Part shown: piece after piece, positions 7,238 to 14,318 of the stretch | Numbering within the stretch: the first letter of the stretch is position 1 | Layout of the letters: every line of letters starts with the position of its first letter | Origin: an uncultured Acetatifactor sp. | GTDB taxonomy: Bacteria; Bacillota; Clostridia; Lachnospirales; Lachnospiraceae | Assembly: GCA_910589655.1 (NCBI GenBank) | Contig: CAJUTJ010000116.1 | Location: 1-18,958 of the forward strand | Length of the DNA stretch: 18,958 bases | Direction: 5' to 3' | Made by a program: the position numbers and the translations under genes | Notes under the pieces: generated by a model | What the model was told of the DNA's origin: nothing | The model's input: only the letters and a program-made list of their open reading frames with translations | Database searches by the model: none

Positions 7238-8361
7238 ATCAGATAATCCTTAAGGGAATCCGGGACAGCGATTTTTCTTTGGGCTGGCTTGCCCGGAATT
7301 GTTCCGGGCTATCCCGGCTGAAAAATATTCCCCAAAACCCGGAATACCATGGGGAAGGAGACGTATACCAACATACGGAGATGGTATGTGGAAAGCTGGT
7401 GGAGCTTCCTGAGTGGAGGGAGCTGGAGAAAGAGGAACAGGAGCTTTTGTTTCTGGCGGCGGCATTCCATGATATCGGGAAGGCAGTCTGCACAAAACAG
7501 GAGGATGGTCAGTGGGTATCCCCAAAGCATACTATCATTGGAGAAAAAGAGTTCCGCAGGATAGCATATAAAGAGGCGGAGCAGTTTGGATTGACTTTTC
7601 GACAGAGAGAAACGGCGGCAAAGCTGATTCGATATCACGGACTGCCCGTGTGGTTCTGGACAAAGCGGAGGCCGGAACTTGATTTATTGAAAGCGGCGGA
7701 AAGTATTCCGCTGCGGCTCTTATATCTGCTGTCAAAGGCGGATGTTCAGGGACGGATAGAAAAGCAGTCCGGGAAAATGGAAGAAAATGTGGAATTGTTT
7801 GCCGATTATGCAAGAGAATCAGGTGTCTGGGAAAAGCCCTTTTTATTTGCAAATCCATATACAAAATATCAATATTTCCACAAGGAAGGGTTATGGCAGG
7901 AGGCCGAATTATATGACGATACGGAATTTGACGTGATTTTAATGTCCGGGCTTCCCTTGGCCGGAAAAGACAGCTGGATTGGAAAAAACGGAAAAGAAAT
8001 GCCCGTAATTTCTCTGGACGAAATCCGCGAAAAAATGGGGATATCACCGACGAAGGGCTCCGGCAAGGTAGTACAGGCCGCTTTGGAAGAGGCAAAAAAT
8101 CTGCTGCGTAGAAAAGAACCGTTTATCTGGAATGCCACCAATATTATTCAGGAAACCAGACAGAAGCTGGTGGGGCTATTCGCCGGATATGGAGCCCGGG
8201 TGCATATTATGTATTTGGAAGCGCCTTATCGGGAGCTGCTTGCCAGAAACCGGAAAAGAGAACGCTATATCCCGGAGCTTGTTTTGGAGGATATGATTAA
8301 AAAAATGGAGCTTCCGGCTCCTTGGGAAGCATATGATGTGAAAGGGAGTATCATGGAGTAG
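7234..8361 (+). CDS. HD phosphoesterase-polynucleotide kinase fusion (HD-Pnk type RNA end-healing enzyme)
   Basis: The 375-residue protein has two domains. Residues 1-180 are an HD metal-phosphohydrolase: His47 (YQHTEM), His79-Asp80 (FHDIGKA), His135 (RYHGLP) and Asp170 (SKADVQGR). Residues 233-370 are a P-loop kinase of the Pnkp type. It has Walker A GLPLAGKD (239-246), a SLDEIR block whose Asp262 and Arg265 match the acceptor-activating Asp and Arg of polynucleotide kinases, NATN (300-303), and the Arg-rich lid RNRKRER (338-344). The same order is known from Runella HD-Pnk, which removes 2',3'-cyclic phosphate and phosphorylates 5'-OH ends. With the upstream RNA ligase, all three activities of RNA repair are present. 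GGAGG precedes the ATG at 7234, which overlaps the upstream small ORF by four bases. Confidence 0.88.
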   Translation: MNQIILKGIRDSDFSLGWLARNCSGLSRLKNIPQNPEYHGEGDVYQHTEMVCGKLVELPEWRELEKEEQELLFLAAAFHDIGKAVCTKQEDGQWVSPKHTIIGEKEFRRIAYKEAEQFGLTFRQRETAAKLIRYHGLPVWFWTKRRPELDLLKAAESIPLRLLYLLSKADVQGRIEKQSGKMEENVELFADYARESGVWEKPFLFANPYTKYQYFHKEGLWQEAELYDDTEFDVILMSGLPLAGKDSWIGKNGKEMPVISLDEIREKMGISPTKGSGKVVQAALEEAKNLLRRKEPFIWNATNIIQETRQKLVGLFAGYGARVHIMYLEAPYRELLARNRKRERYIPELVLEDMIKKMELPAPWEAYDVKGSIME

Positions 8362-8760
8362 AATATGCCCACATGTCTTTGCATGGGAAACGGGGAAAAG
8401 CAGCCTGTTTCGCGCCATTGCCAGCACTGGCACTCCATTTCGATGTTGGCGGAAAGGATCAAATTGAAATGGAGGGGGCGGGGAGCGGCAGCGGGCCTCT
8501 GGACATGGTGTCCAGAGGATCCGGAACAGAAACACGTCCGCACAGCGCAAGGCTATACGGACGTACCGGGACGACAGGATTTTACAATTTTCGCAGTTGT
8601 GGACAGAGTTTTCCACTGGAGAAGTCAGACTTTTTTTGATAAGTACCTATCTACCTTTAATCGCATGGCGGCATCCTTCTACATGCCGCCTGCAAACACA
8701 AAACGGCGGCTTTGAATAATCAAAACCACCACTGGAAACAGCTTTGAACATAGGAGAACG
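8362..8760. other. Intergenic, GC-rich, hairpin-bearing
   Basis: No gene is supported; the two plus-strand ORFs here lack family features. Contents are a TGCCAG/CTGGCA hairpin near 8417-8430, CTCCATTTC pairing with GAAATGGAG about 30 bases on, and the 23-nt palindrome at 8496-8518. A perfect 8-bp hairpin GGCGGCAT (8667-8674) / ATGCCGCC (8683-8690) follows. Confidence 0.45.
8496..8518. repeat. 23-nt palindrome, copy 1
   Basis: CCTCTGGACA.TG.GTGTCCAGAGG type palindrome, differing at a single base from the perfect copy at 13830-13852. The two copies lie on either side of the ABC/two-component operon. Confidence 0.65.
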
Positions 8761-8809
8761 GTCTGCCCGGCAGCGGTTTTTCTTTTCTGCCGCTGGGCAG
8801 ACATTTTTC
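8761..8809 (+). terminator. Intrinsic terminator, plus strand
   Basis: GTCTGCC (8761-8767) / GGCAGAC (8796-8802) with an inner CAGCGG/CCGCTG stem is followed by ATTTTTCT. The T-run is on the plus strand. The nearest plus-strand gene ends 400 bases upstream, so either a long 3' end or an unannotated transcript between 8362 and 8760 stops here. Reading the other way it may also shape the end of the ABC operon transcript. Confidence 0.65.
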
Positions 8810-8812
8810 TGA

Positions 8813-9826
8813 TTATTGAGTTGCTTGCTTTTTATGTTGGCTGGAAATCAGAACGTACAGCGCAGACCATGCAACACAGTGAATTGCGAGAATACCAACA
8901 TCTTTTACCGCTGTCCCCAAGGATCCGGCAGATAAGGCCATAATGCCGTCAAAGGCGGGATGGGATGGAACGATGTTACAAATGATTGCCAGCGGACCGC
9001 TCACCCCGATCAGAGCGCATACAATGGGTACTGCAATAAACACAAGCATGACGATCTTGATATAGACCACGCCGATCATCAGTCCCTCGGAGAGTTTGCC
9101 GATAAACAGCCCGATCAGCGCCGCCACAAAGGACGACAGAATGATCAGCGCAAGCATTATTCCAAAATTCTGCCAGGACAATCGGAAACAGATACACGCC
9201 GTTACAATAGAGGACAGACTGCCAAAGAGGAAGCCCACCACGACTTTCTGCAAAATGTACTGGCTGGGCGTCATGGGTAAAATCTCGTTGATAAAAGCCA
9301 CACCGTCCTCTTTCTCGGAAATGATGTTCATGGCGTTGAACGTACAGCCCATGAACATAGCGACGATCAGCACAGCGGGAATAAAAATGCCTTGAAAGTT
9401 TTCCAAAATATCGGGCCGCTCCAACACATGGACTTCTGCCTGTTCAGCGTCTCCTCGCTTCTCATAGAGGGCCGGGAGGGCTGCTGCCGCCTGCCGAAAA
9501 ATGTCCAGCTCGTCCCCGCTGATCGCAGTTTTTATGCTGTCACCGTCCGCTTTTACGCCGATCACATTGGTGGACGGCTCGTTAATGGCGGCGGCCAGTT
9601 CTTCCTGTGTCCCATAAGCTGTCACCGGGCCGTACCGCTCCAGCCATGTGATTGTCTGTGGGGACAGGTCGTTTTCCAATACACTGAAGTGCAGTTCCCC
9701 CAGGCTGGACAGGTCAATGGAACCCATAAAATTTAGTGCCACGGCGACCAAGATGGGCAGCAGGAACGTCATCAAGCAGAATTTATCCCGCAAAACACTT
9801 TTCAGTTGATATTTTAAGCCTTTCAC
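8813..9826 (-). CDS. ABC-2 type permease (second subunit)
   Basis: This 337-residue membrane protein is the last gene of the operon. One N-terminal transmembrane helix (about 17-35) is followed by an extracytoplasmic region of about 130 residues. At least five more helices follow (FIPAVLIVAMFMGCTF, ILQKVVVGFLFGSLSSIVTA, IMLALIILSSFVAALIGLFIG, IVMLVFIAVPIVCALIGV and a final one near the C-terminus). This is the ABC-2 exporter topology. ISEKEDGVAFINEILPMTP resembles the cytoplasmic coupling segment of such permeases. It starts at a GTG (9826) with AAAGGAGGGG upstream and only three bases after the previous gene's stop. It should pair with the neighbouring permease and ATPase; the substrate is not visible. 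Confidence 0.85.
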   Translation of the reverse strand: MKGLKYQLKSVLRDKFCLMTFLLPILVAVALNFMGSIDLSSLGELHFSVLENDLSPQTITWLERYGPVTAYGTQEELAAAINEPSTNVIGVKADGDSIKTAISGDELDIFRQAAAALPALYEKRGDAEQAEVHVLERPDILENFQGIFIPAVLIVAMFMGCTFNAMNIISEKEDGVAFINEILPMTPSQYILQKVVVGFLFGSLSSIVTACICFRLSWQNFGIMLALIILSSFVAALIGLFIGKLSEGLMIGVVYIKIVMLVFIAVPIVCALIGVSGPLAIICNIVPSHPAFDGIMALSAGSLGTAVKDVGILAIHCVAWSALYVLISSQHKKQATQ

Positions 9827-9829
9827 GCC

Positions 9830-10822
9830 TCACCCCTCCTTTCCGATTTCCCGGTGAAATGCAAGTCGCACCACAAGGAACAGCAGCACGATCATACCGA
9901 CAGCGCCGACATAGTAGACAGGAGAAATGTCCGCTCCAAAATAGGCGTTTTTCAGGCCCATATAGACGTGATAGAACGGATGATAGCCGATCCAGTCAAA
10001 TTTGATTGATGTATTGGCGGATAAAAATACGGGGGTCGCGGCGAAAATGGCGATCACCAGATAGGCCAGCGTAAATTGCCGGAAGTCTTTCAACAGCAGG
10101 GCGCAGAGCAAACCCACCAAAGCCATAATCAGCGACAGGATCGCCGTCTGGAGCAAGACGGCGGGCAGTATCGCCGTTCCGTCCGCAGGCCCCATATTCA
10201 GCAGGGTAAGCAGCACCGCAAAGGCCAGATCGGAGAACAGGAACACCGCCAGCTTGGACAGGAGGAACAAGTCCTTTCGCACCGGGAGAATGGCGTGGAC
10301 ACGAATGACCCCCATGCCCTTTTCTTTGAACAGTACGGCGGCGATGCCCAAAAATCCCACAGCGGCCAGCTCAAAAAACAGCAGTTCGCAGGTGATCTCT
10401 TTCCTCGCCTTTTGTTCCGGCGTATTTGTGCCAAGTACCTCCGGGGTACGGCTGGCCGAAGGCCGTAGTAAAGACAGGGCGTAGTCCGCTCGGTGGCGGT
10501 CAACGTGTTCCGCTCCCTTATAGAGTACCACTCGTACTTCCCCGGCGCTGGCGTCCAGCCCCACGCCGTTGGCATCGGAGAGCAGGATGGCGTCCATATC
10601 CTCCATGGAGGAAACGGTCTGCACCAGGGGTGATTTTTCTGTCTGTGTCCCGTCGGGGTCGTACAGATATACATTGTAGGGCGGCATCTGCATGAAACGG
10701 ATATAGCCTAGATTCACATAGGCTGTATAAAGGATAAGAAAGCCTATCGTCATCAGAAAAAATTTCCCCGATACCAGCATCCGGCAATCCTTTTTGAACA
10801 AGGCGCAAAATCCTTTTCCCAT
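9830..10822 (-). CDS. ABC-2 type permease (first subunit)
   Basis: The 330-residue membrane protein has an N-terminal helix at about 22-40 and a large external domain to about residue 145. A cluster of five C-terminal helices follows, including CELLFFELAAVGFLGIAAVLF and VLLQTAILSLIMALVGLLCALLL. KEKGMGVIRVHAILPVRKDL is a coupling-helix-like segment equivalent to ISEKEDG..EILPMTP in the next gene, so the two are diverged paralogous half-transporters. The ATG at 10822 overlaps the ATPase stop (TGATG) and has GGGGAGGGGG upstream, so I use it rather than the TTG at 10825. The pair probably exports or clears a peptide or amphipathic compound. Confidence 0.83.
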   Translation of the reverse strand: MGKGFCALFKKDCRMLVSGKFFLMTIGFLILYTAYVNLGYIRFMQMPPYNVYLYDPDGTQTEKSPLVQTVSSMEDMDAILLSDANGVGLDASAGEVRVVLYKGAEHVDRHRADYALSLLRPSASRTPEVLGTNTPEQKARKEITCELLFFELAAVGFLGIAAVLFKEKGMGVIRVHAILPVRKDLFLLSKLAVFLFSDLAFAVLLTLLNMGPADGTAILPAVLLQTAILSLIMALVGLLCALLLKDFRQFTLAYLVIAIFAATPVFLSANTSIKFDWIGYHPFYHVYMGLKNAYFGADISPVYYVGAVGMIVLLFLVVRLAFHREIGKEG

Positions 10823-11670
10823 CAAGACAGCCCCCTCCCCGTATACTGGATGAACATATCCTCCAAAGTCGGTTCTTGGGAGTGGATGCTGATGATCTCG
10901 TCATGGGCAAAGGAAATGCCTGCCTCCAATTCCGGGGGCTCTACGGTTTTTGTTTCCCGCTGTCCCTGATACAGATAGTCGATCACGATCCGGTGATTGC
11001 TGTTTTTCTCTTTTAGACGCTTGGGCGTATCCAGGGCTGCCAAATTTCCATTGGAGATAAAGGCCACCCGGTCGCACAGTAAATCGGCGTCTACCATGTT
11101 ATGGGTGGTGACAAAAACCGTCGTTCCCTTTTTGCGCTCCTGCTCAATGATCTTTCGGAACAGTACCGCGCCGGAGGGGTCAAGGCCGCTGGTGGGTTCG
11201 TCCAGAAACAGCAGCCGGGGGCTGCTCACCAGCGCCCGGGCCATGCTCACCCGCTGGCGCATCCCCTTGGAGTAGGAGGACACCGGCTTTTTCAGAAAGT
11301 CCGGCTTAAATTCCAGCGCATCCAGCAGCTCCCCCACATCCCGCCGCTGCTCCATAGGGTAGAAAGAAGCGAAATAGTTCAGATTGTCCACGGCGCTCAA
11401 ATTGGCGTACAGGTAGGGAAACTCAAACAGAACGCCGATCTTCTGAAAAAATTCATGGCCGTGGGGGTTGGAAATGTCCTGCCCGAACAGGGAAACCTTA
11501 CCGCCGTGGCCTTTTAATATCCCGGTGAGTATCTTTTGCGTTGTGGACTTCCCGGAGCCATTCGGCCCCAGGAAGCCGAAAATCTCCCCGTCCTCCACGG
11601 TGAAGTCCAGACCGTGGAGGGTCTGCTTGTCTTTGCCGTAGGAGAACGTCAGGTTTTTAACCTCGATCAC
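10822..11670 (-). CDS. ABC transporter ATP-binding protein
   Basis: This 282-residue ATPase powers the two downstream permeases. Visible motifs are Walker A GPNGSGKST (35-43), signature YSKGM (133-137), Walker B LLFLDEP (153-159) with catalytic Glu158, D-loop SGLD and switch His190 (TTHN). The Q-loop position reads LFEFPYLY with Glu in place of Gln, a variant seen in drug- and peptide-type ABC-2 ATPases. A C-terminal extension after residue 215 ends in EPTLEDMFIQYTGR, typical of this class (EPSLEDVF). The start is GTG at 11670, overlapping the stop of the 49-residue gene (GTGA). Both edges of the gene overlap neighbours, so translation is probably coupled. Confidence 0.93.
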   Translation of the reverse strand: MIEVKNLTFSYGKDKQTLHGLDFTVEDGEIFGFLGPNGSGKSTTQKILTGILKGHGGKVSLFGQDISNPHGHEFFQKIGVLFEFPYLYANLSAVDNLNYFASFYPMEQRRDVGELLDALEFKPDFLKKPVSSYSKGMRQRVSMARALVSSPRLLFLDEPTSGLDPSGAVLFRKIIEQERKKGTTVFVTTHNMVDADLLCDRVAFISNGNLAALDTPKRLKEKNSNHRIVIDYLYQGQRETKTVEPPELEAGISFAHDEIISIHSQEPTLEDMFIQYTGRGLS

Positions 11671-11816
11671 TCGTCGTCACCCCACTTTCCGCGCTGGCCG
11701 TTCTTCTCCCGCTGGCGCCTGCTCCACCACTTCATAAACTTGACCTTGAACGGGATGGAGATGATCAGCGCCGCCACGATTACCAGCCACCAGTACCACG
11801 CTAAACCTAAGAACAT
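11667..11816 (-). CDS. 49-residue single-pass membrane protein
   Basis: The start at 11816 has a strong AAGGAGG seven bases upstream, and the stop overlaps the ATPase GTG. The product begins MFLGLAWYWWLVIVAALIIS, one hydrophobic helix rich in Trp, followed by a very basic tail (KVKFMKWWSRRQREKNGQR) and an acidic end GDDE. One transmembrane segment with a positive cytoplasmic side is expected. Its place between the histidine kinase and the ATPase, tightly coupled to the latter, suggests a small accessory subunit of the transporter or a link between sensor and pump. I do not recognise a named family. It is easily missed because of its size. Confidence 0.7.
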   Translation of the reverse strand: MFLGLAWYWWLVIVAALIISIPFKVKFMKWWSRRQREKNGQRGKWGDDE

Positions 11817-11900
11817 AAAAAACCCTCCTTACTTGTGATAAGGAGAGTTTAGGTATGCGTTGTGAAATTGGTGTGAGGCCGTTGTGAAATCCGTGTGAAA

Positions 11901-12971
11901 TTATTCTGTGACGGGGATGGAGAAATAGAACCGCACTCCGCCCGCTTGGTTTTCCGCGCCATAGGGAAGATTTTGCATGGACAGGATCTGCGCCACAATA
12001 GACAGTCCCAGCCCGGAGCCGCTGTATGACCCACCGTTGACCCGATAGAACTTTGTCCATATTTTAGGCAGGTCACTTTCTGGAATGGGCCTGCCCTGAT
12101 TGAAGATGGAGAAATGCAGCGCCCCATCATCCACTGTCAGTTCCAGCCGCAGAACGCCGCTGGGATACACATTTTTCTTGGCGTTGACAATCAGGTTGTC
12201 CAAAACCTGCTCCATACGCCGCCGGTCTGTCCGCACAAAAACCTTTTGCTCCAGCAGCTCATATTGCAGTTCAAAATTGGTGTCCGGGGTATCGATCAGG
12301 AGCCGCCCGGCCACCGTTTCTACCAGCTCTACAAAGTCAAACCGGGAAATGTTCAGGCTTGCGGCCCCGCTCTCCAGCGCCGACAGATCCAACAGGGTCA
12401 CGATCAGGTCATTCATGCGCTCTGCTTCGGAGACGATCACCTGGGCGTATTTCTGCTTTTTTGCCTCGTCCGTCTCGTCCTGCAAGCCCTCGGCGTAGGC
12501 CCGGATGATACCCAGCGGGGTTTTCATCTCATGGGAAAGGCTGTCCACCAGCTCTTTGCGCTCGGCCAGAAGAAGCCGCTCCTTTTCCACATCCTTTTCA
12601 AGCTGTATGTTTGCGTCCTCCAGACGGACAAGGGTCTGCTGCAGATTTTCAGCCATTGTGTTCAGGCTTGCAGACAGTTCCCCAAATTCATCTGTCGAAA
12701 CGAAATTGCAGGGGGCAGAAAAGTCCAGCCTTGCCATACGCTTTGCGGAGGCGTTCAGCTTGTCAATCGGTTTTGTGATAAAGCGGCCCATAAAAAGGTC
12801 GATACCGATAATCAGCAGAAAGACAAAACCCAGCCAGATTAGAAAAGAAGCATCTCCACTGACCGGCAGGCCGGTGGAGAGGATGTAGGAAAAAATCAGC
12901 GCACCCCCCGCCAGCTTGGAGAGCATCAAAATCTTTTTCCGAACAGTACGGAGTGAAAACAGCTCTTTCAT
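11901..12971 (-). CDS. Sensor histidine kinase, intramembrane-sensing type
   Basis: The 356-residue kinase has two transmembrane helices (about 14-36 and 42-61) with an external loop of only a few residues, so it probably senses within the membrane or through the partner transporter. A HAMP domain follows (about 60-112, starting FITKPIDKL), then a coiled stretch. Next is the dimerisation/phosphoacceptor domain with His147 (SLSHEMKTPLG), N box Asn259/Asn263 (DNLIVNAKKN), and G2 box SGSGLGLSI (317-325). The G1 box reads NQGRPIP, with Asn where Asp is usual; similar variation is known in VanS-like kinases, so activity is not excluded. The gene overlaps the response regulator by four bases (ATGA). 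It probably controls the transporter genes downstream. Residue 356 is a normal C-terminal end. Confidence 0.92.
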   Translation of the reverse strand: MKELFSLRTVRKKILMLSKLAGGALIFSYILSTGLPVSGDASFLIWLGFVFLLIIGIDLFMGRFITKPIDKLNASAKRMARLDFSAPCNFVSTDEFGELSASLNTMAENLQQTLVRLEDANIQLEKDVEKERLLLAERKELVDSLSHEMKTPLGIIRAYAEGLQDETDEAKKQKYAQVIVSEAERMNDLIVTLLDLSALESGAASLNISRFDFVELVETVAGRLLIDTPDTNFELQYELLEQKVFVRTDRRRMEQVLDNLIVNAKKNVYPSGVLRLELTVDDGALHFSIFNQGRPIPESDLPKIWTKFYRVNGGSYSGSGLGLSIVAQILSMQNLPYGAENQAGGVRFYFSIPVTE

Positions 12972-13636
12972 ACCGCCACCTCGAATTTATAGCCGGAGCG
13001 GATCAGTGTGACGATATGCCGCCCCTCGTCCCCCAGCTTTTGCCGCAGGGTCTTGATGTGGGTGTCCACGGTTCGGGTCGTTCCCTCGAAATCATAGCCC
13101 CAAACACGGTTCAAAAGCTGCTCCCGATTGAATATCTGCCCAGGGTTTGCCATCAGAAAGGCGAGTAGTTCATACTCCTTATGGGTCAAGGTGATCTCCT
13201 GACCGTCCAGATAGACCTTGTGTGCGTTGGGGTGGAGCATGATCTTCCCGGCAATGATTGCTCCGGCAGAAGCGGGGGAGAAACGGCGCAGGAGGGCGTT
13301 CACTTTTGCCAGCAGCACCTTGGGGCTGAATGGCTTTGTCATATAGTCGTCCGCGCCGTAATCATAGCCTTTCAGCTTGTCGTCCTCCGCACCTTTGGCG
13401 GTGAGCATGATAATGGGCATATCGCTCATTTCCCGCGCCATCTTGCAGACGGAGAAGCCGTCCAGATGGGGCATCATCACATCCAGGATCATCAAATCCA
13501 TAGGATGATTTTTCAGCGTGACAATGGCGTCTATGCCGTCGTCAGCGGTAAAGCAGGTATGACCGCCCTTTCGCATATAGTCCACAATAATGTCCTGCAT
13601 GGCCTTTTCATCTTCGACAATCAAAATATTTGGCAT
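12968..13636 (-). CDS. OmpR/PhoB-family response regulator
   Basis: The 222-residue regulator has a complete receiver domain: acidic pair Glu8-Asp9, phospho-acceptor Asp52 (LMILDVMMP), Thr79 and Lys101 (KPF). A winged-helix DNA-binding domain follows at about 128-220 with the usual LTHKEYELLAFLMANPGQIFN, REQLLNRVWG and VDTHIKTLRQKLG blocks. AGGAGG lies upstream of the ATG. It is the first gene of the operon and overlaps the kinase. It likely activates its own promoter and the transporter genes when the kinase is stimulated. Confidence 0.95.
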   Translation of the reverse strand: MPNILIVEDEKAMQDIIVDYMRKGGHTCFTADDGIDAIVTLKNHPMDLMILDVMMPHLDGFSVCKMAREMSDMPIIMLTAKGAEDDKLKGYDYGADDYMTKPFSPKVLLAKVNALLRRFSPASAGAIIAGKIMLHPNAHKVYLDGQEITLTHKEYELLAFLMANPGQIFNREQLLNRVWGYDFEGTTRTVDTHIKTLRQKLGDEGRHIVTLIRSGYKFEVAV

Positions 13637-13675
13637 AGAGCCTCCTAATCACTGGCTGATTTTATGTTCCCTTTC

Positions 13676-13704
13676 ATTATATTTTGCTTCACCTAAAAAT
13701 GCAA
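13676..13704 (-). promoter_or_regulatory. Candidate promoter of the two-component/ABC operon
   Basis: On the minus strand, TTGCAT (13699-13704), a 17-nt spacer and a perfect TATAAT (13676-13681) lie about 40 bases before the response regulator start. The -35 is poor, as expected for an activator-dependent promoter. Confidence 0.5.
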
Positions 13705-13713
13705 GAGTGCCTC

Positions 13714-13745
13714 TTTTGCGTGACAAACCCGAGGGCAACCTGCGC
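13714..13745. repeat. 32-nt repeat, inverted partner at 18281-18312
   Basis: The 32 bases from TTTTGCGTGACAAACC through AACCTGCGC are the exact reverse complement of 18281-18312. At 18.2 kb this is the right part of a longer hairpin repeat, so this copy looks truncated. Confidence 0.8.
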
Positions 13746-13770
13746 TAAACGGCAAGTAGGGCGAGTGTAA

Positions 13771-13811
13771 CCACAATAAGCATTTTCGCCTTGCGAAAAT
13801 GCTTATTGTGG
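13771..13811. repeat. Perfect 19-bp hairpin
   Basis: Arms 13771-13789 (CCACAATAAGC...TTTCGC) and 13793-13811 are exact reverse complements with a 3-nt CTT loop. No T-run follows on either strand, so it is not a normal terminator. Confidence 0.8.
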
Positions 13812-13829
13812 ACCCAAACCCGCTGGAAA

Positions 13830-13852
13830 CCTCTGGACACGGTGTCCAGAGG
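13830..13852. repeat. 23-nt palindrome, copy 2
   Basis: CCTCTGGACAC and GTGTCCAGAGG flank one central G, a perfect 11-bp dyad. The copy at 8496-8518 differs by one base. Confidence 0.7.
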
Positions 13853-14146
13853 CTTCCCCATCTGCGGTTTGTCGCTTCGCTCCATTGTGCTTTTTATTGC
13901 CGCATCAACGCTGGCTTTCCGGGAAGTCTGACTGCCGGAACATACTGCATTTACAGCAGCTATCCGGCTTACAAAATCAGATTCCAAAAGATTTCTTTGT
14001 GTCTTTCCTGCTATCCATGATGGGCGCTGCTTTGGCTTCGATACGCATCAAACAGAGTGCTTTTCTTGCCTTATGGCATTTTAATTGGATTGTTCATATC
14101 CGCATAAGTGGCCGTATGGCTCTCGCTTTTAAACAACTAATTTATT
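13853..14146. other. Intergenic remnant
   Basis: No gene is supported. The segment 14028-14055 (GCTTTGGCTTCGATACGCAT then CAAACAG) matches 16848-16877 closely, marking another dispersed repeat fragment. Confidence 0.4.
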
Positions 14147-14275
14147 CTAAGGAAACGCTGATTAAATCATCGTTTCCTTAGAGCCTCCGGCGGATGCGCA
14201 CGGATTTGCAGCAGTTTATGCTGCTCCGCAGCGCAAATCCGGCGCGGGAAACGCTTTAATCAGCGTTTCCCTAAG
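14147..14275. mobile_element. MITE-like element with about 20-bp terminal inverted repeats
   Basis: The ends are near-perfect inverted repeats: GGAAACGCTGATTAAA (14151-14166) recurs exactly as its reverse complement at 14255-14270, extended outward by CTAA / CCTAAG-type bases. The left end also folds on itself (CTAAGGAAACG / CGTTTCCTTAG, 14147-14181) and so does the right end (GGGAAACGCT / AGCGTTTCCC, 14246-14271). The middle has GGATTTGC/GCAAATCC and GCAGCA/TGCTGC stems. There is no ORF. No clear target duplication is seen. It fits a non-autonomous palindromic element. Confidence 0.55.
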
Positions 14276-14278
14276 CAA

Positions 14279-14309
14279 AGATTCCCCCTTGCATAGCAAG
14301 GGGGAATCT
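14279..14309 (-). terminator. Terminator of the receptor gene
   Basis: AGATTCCCCCTTG and CAAGGGGGAATCT form a perfect 13-bp stem with a 5-nt loop, ten bases past the receptor stop codon on the minus strand. The stem's 3' end runs into TCTTTG, a short U-tract. Confidence 0.7.
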
Positions 14310-14318
14310 CAATTAAAC

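Noticed and set aside
7535..8095. 186-codon minus-strand ORF
   Set aside because: It is antisense to the HD-Pnk gene, low complexity and without motifs.
8365..8715. 116-codon plus-strand ORF after HD-Pnk
   Set aside because: It covers palindromic repeats, and another frame is equally open; no protein-like pattern.
11101..11517. 138-codon plus-strand ORF
   Set aside because: It is antisense to the ABC ATPase, whose Walker and signature motifs prove the coding strand.
12114..12842. 242-codon plus-strand ORF
   Set aside because: It lies wholly antisense to the histidine kinase, has no ribosome binding site or family features, and is explained by GC-rich codon use on the real strand.
13714..14309. 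CRISPR array
   Set aside because: The repeats are single hairpins and unlike elements, with no regular repeat-spacer periodicity and no cas gene.
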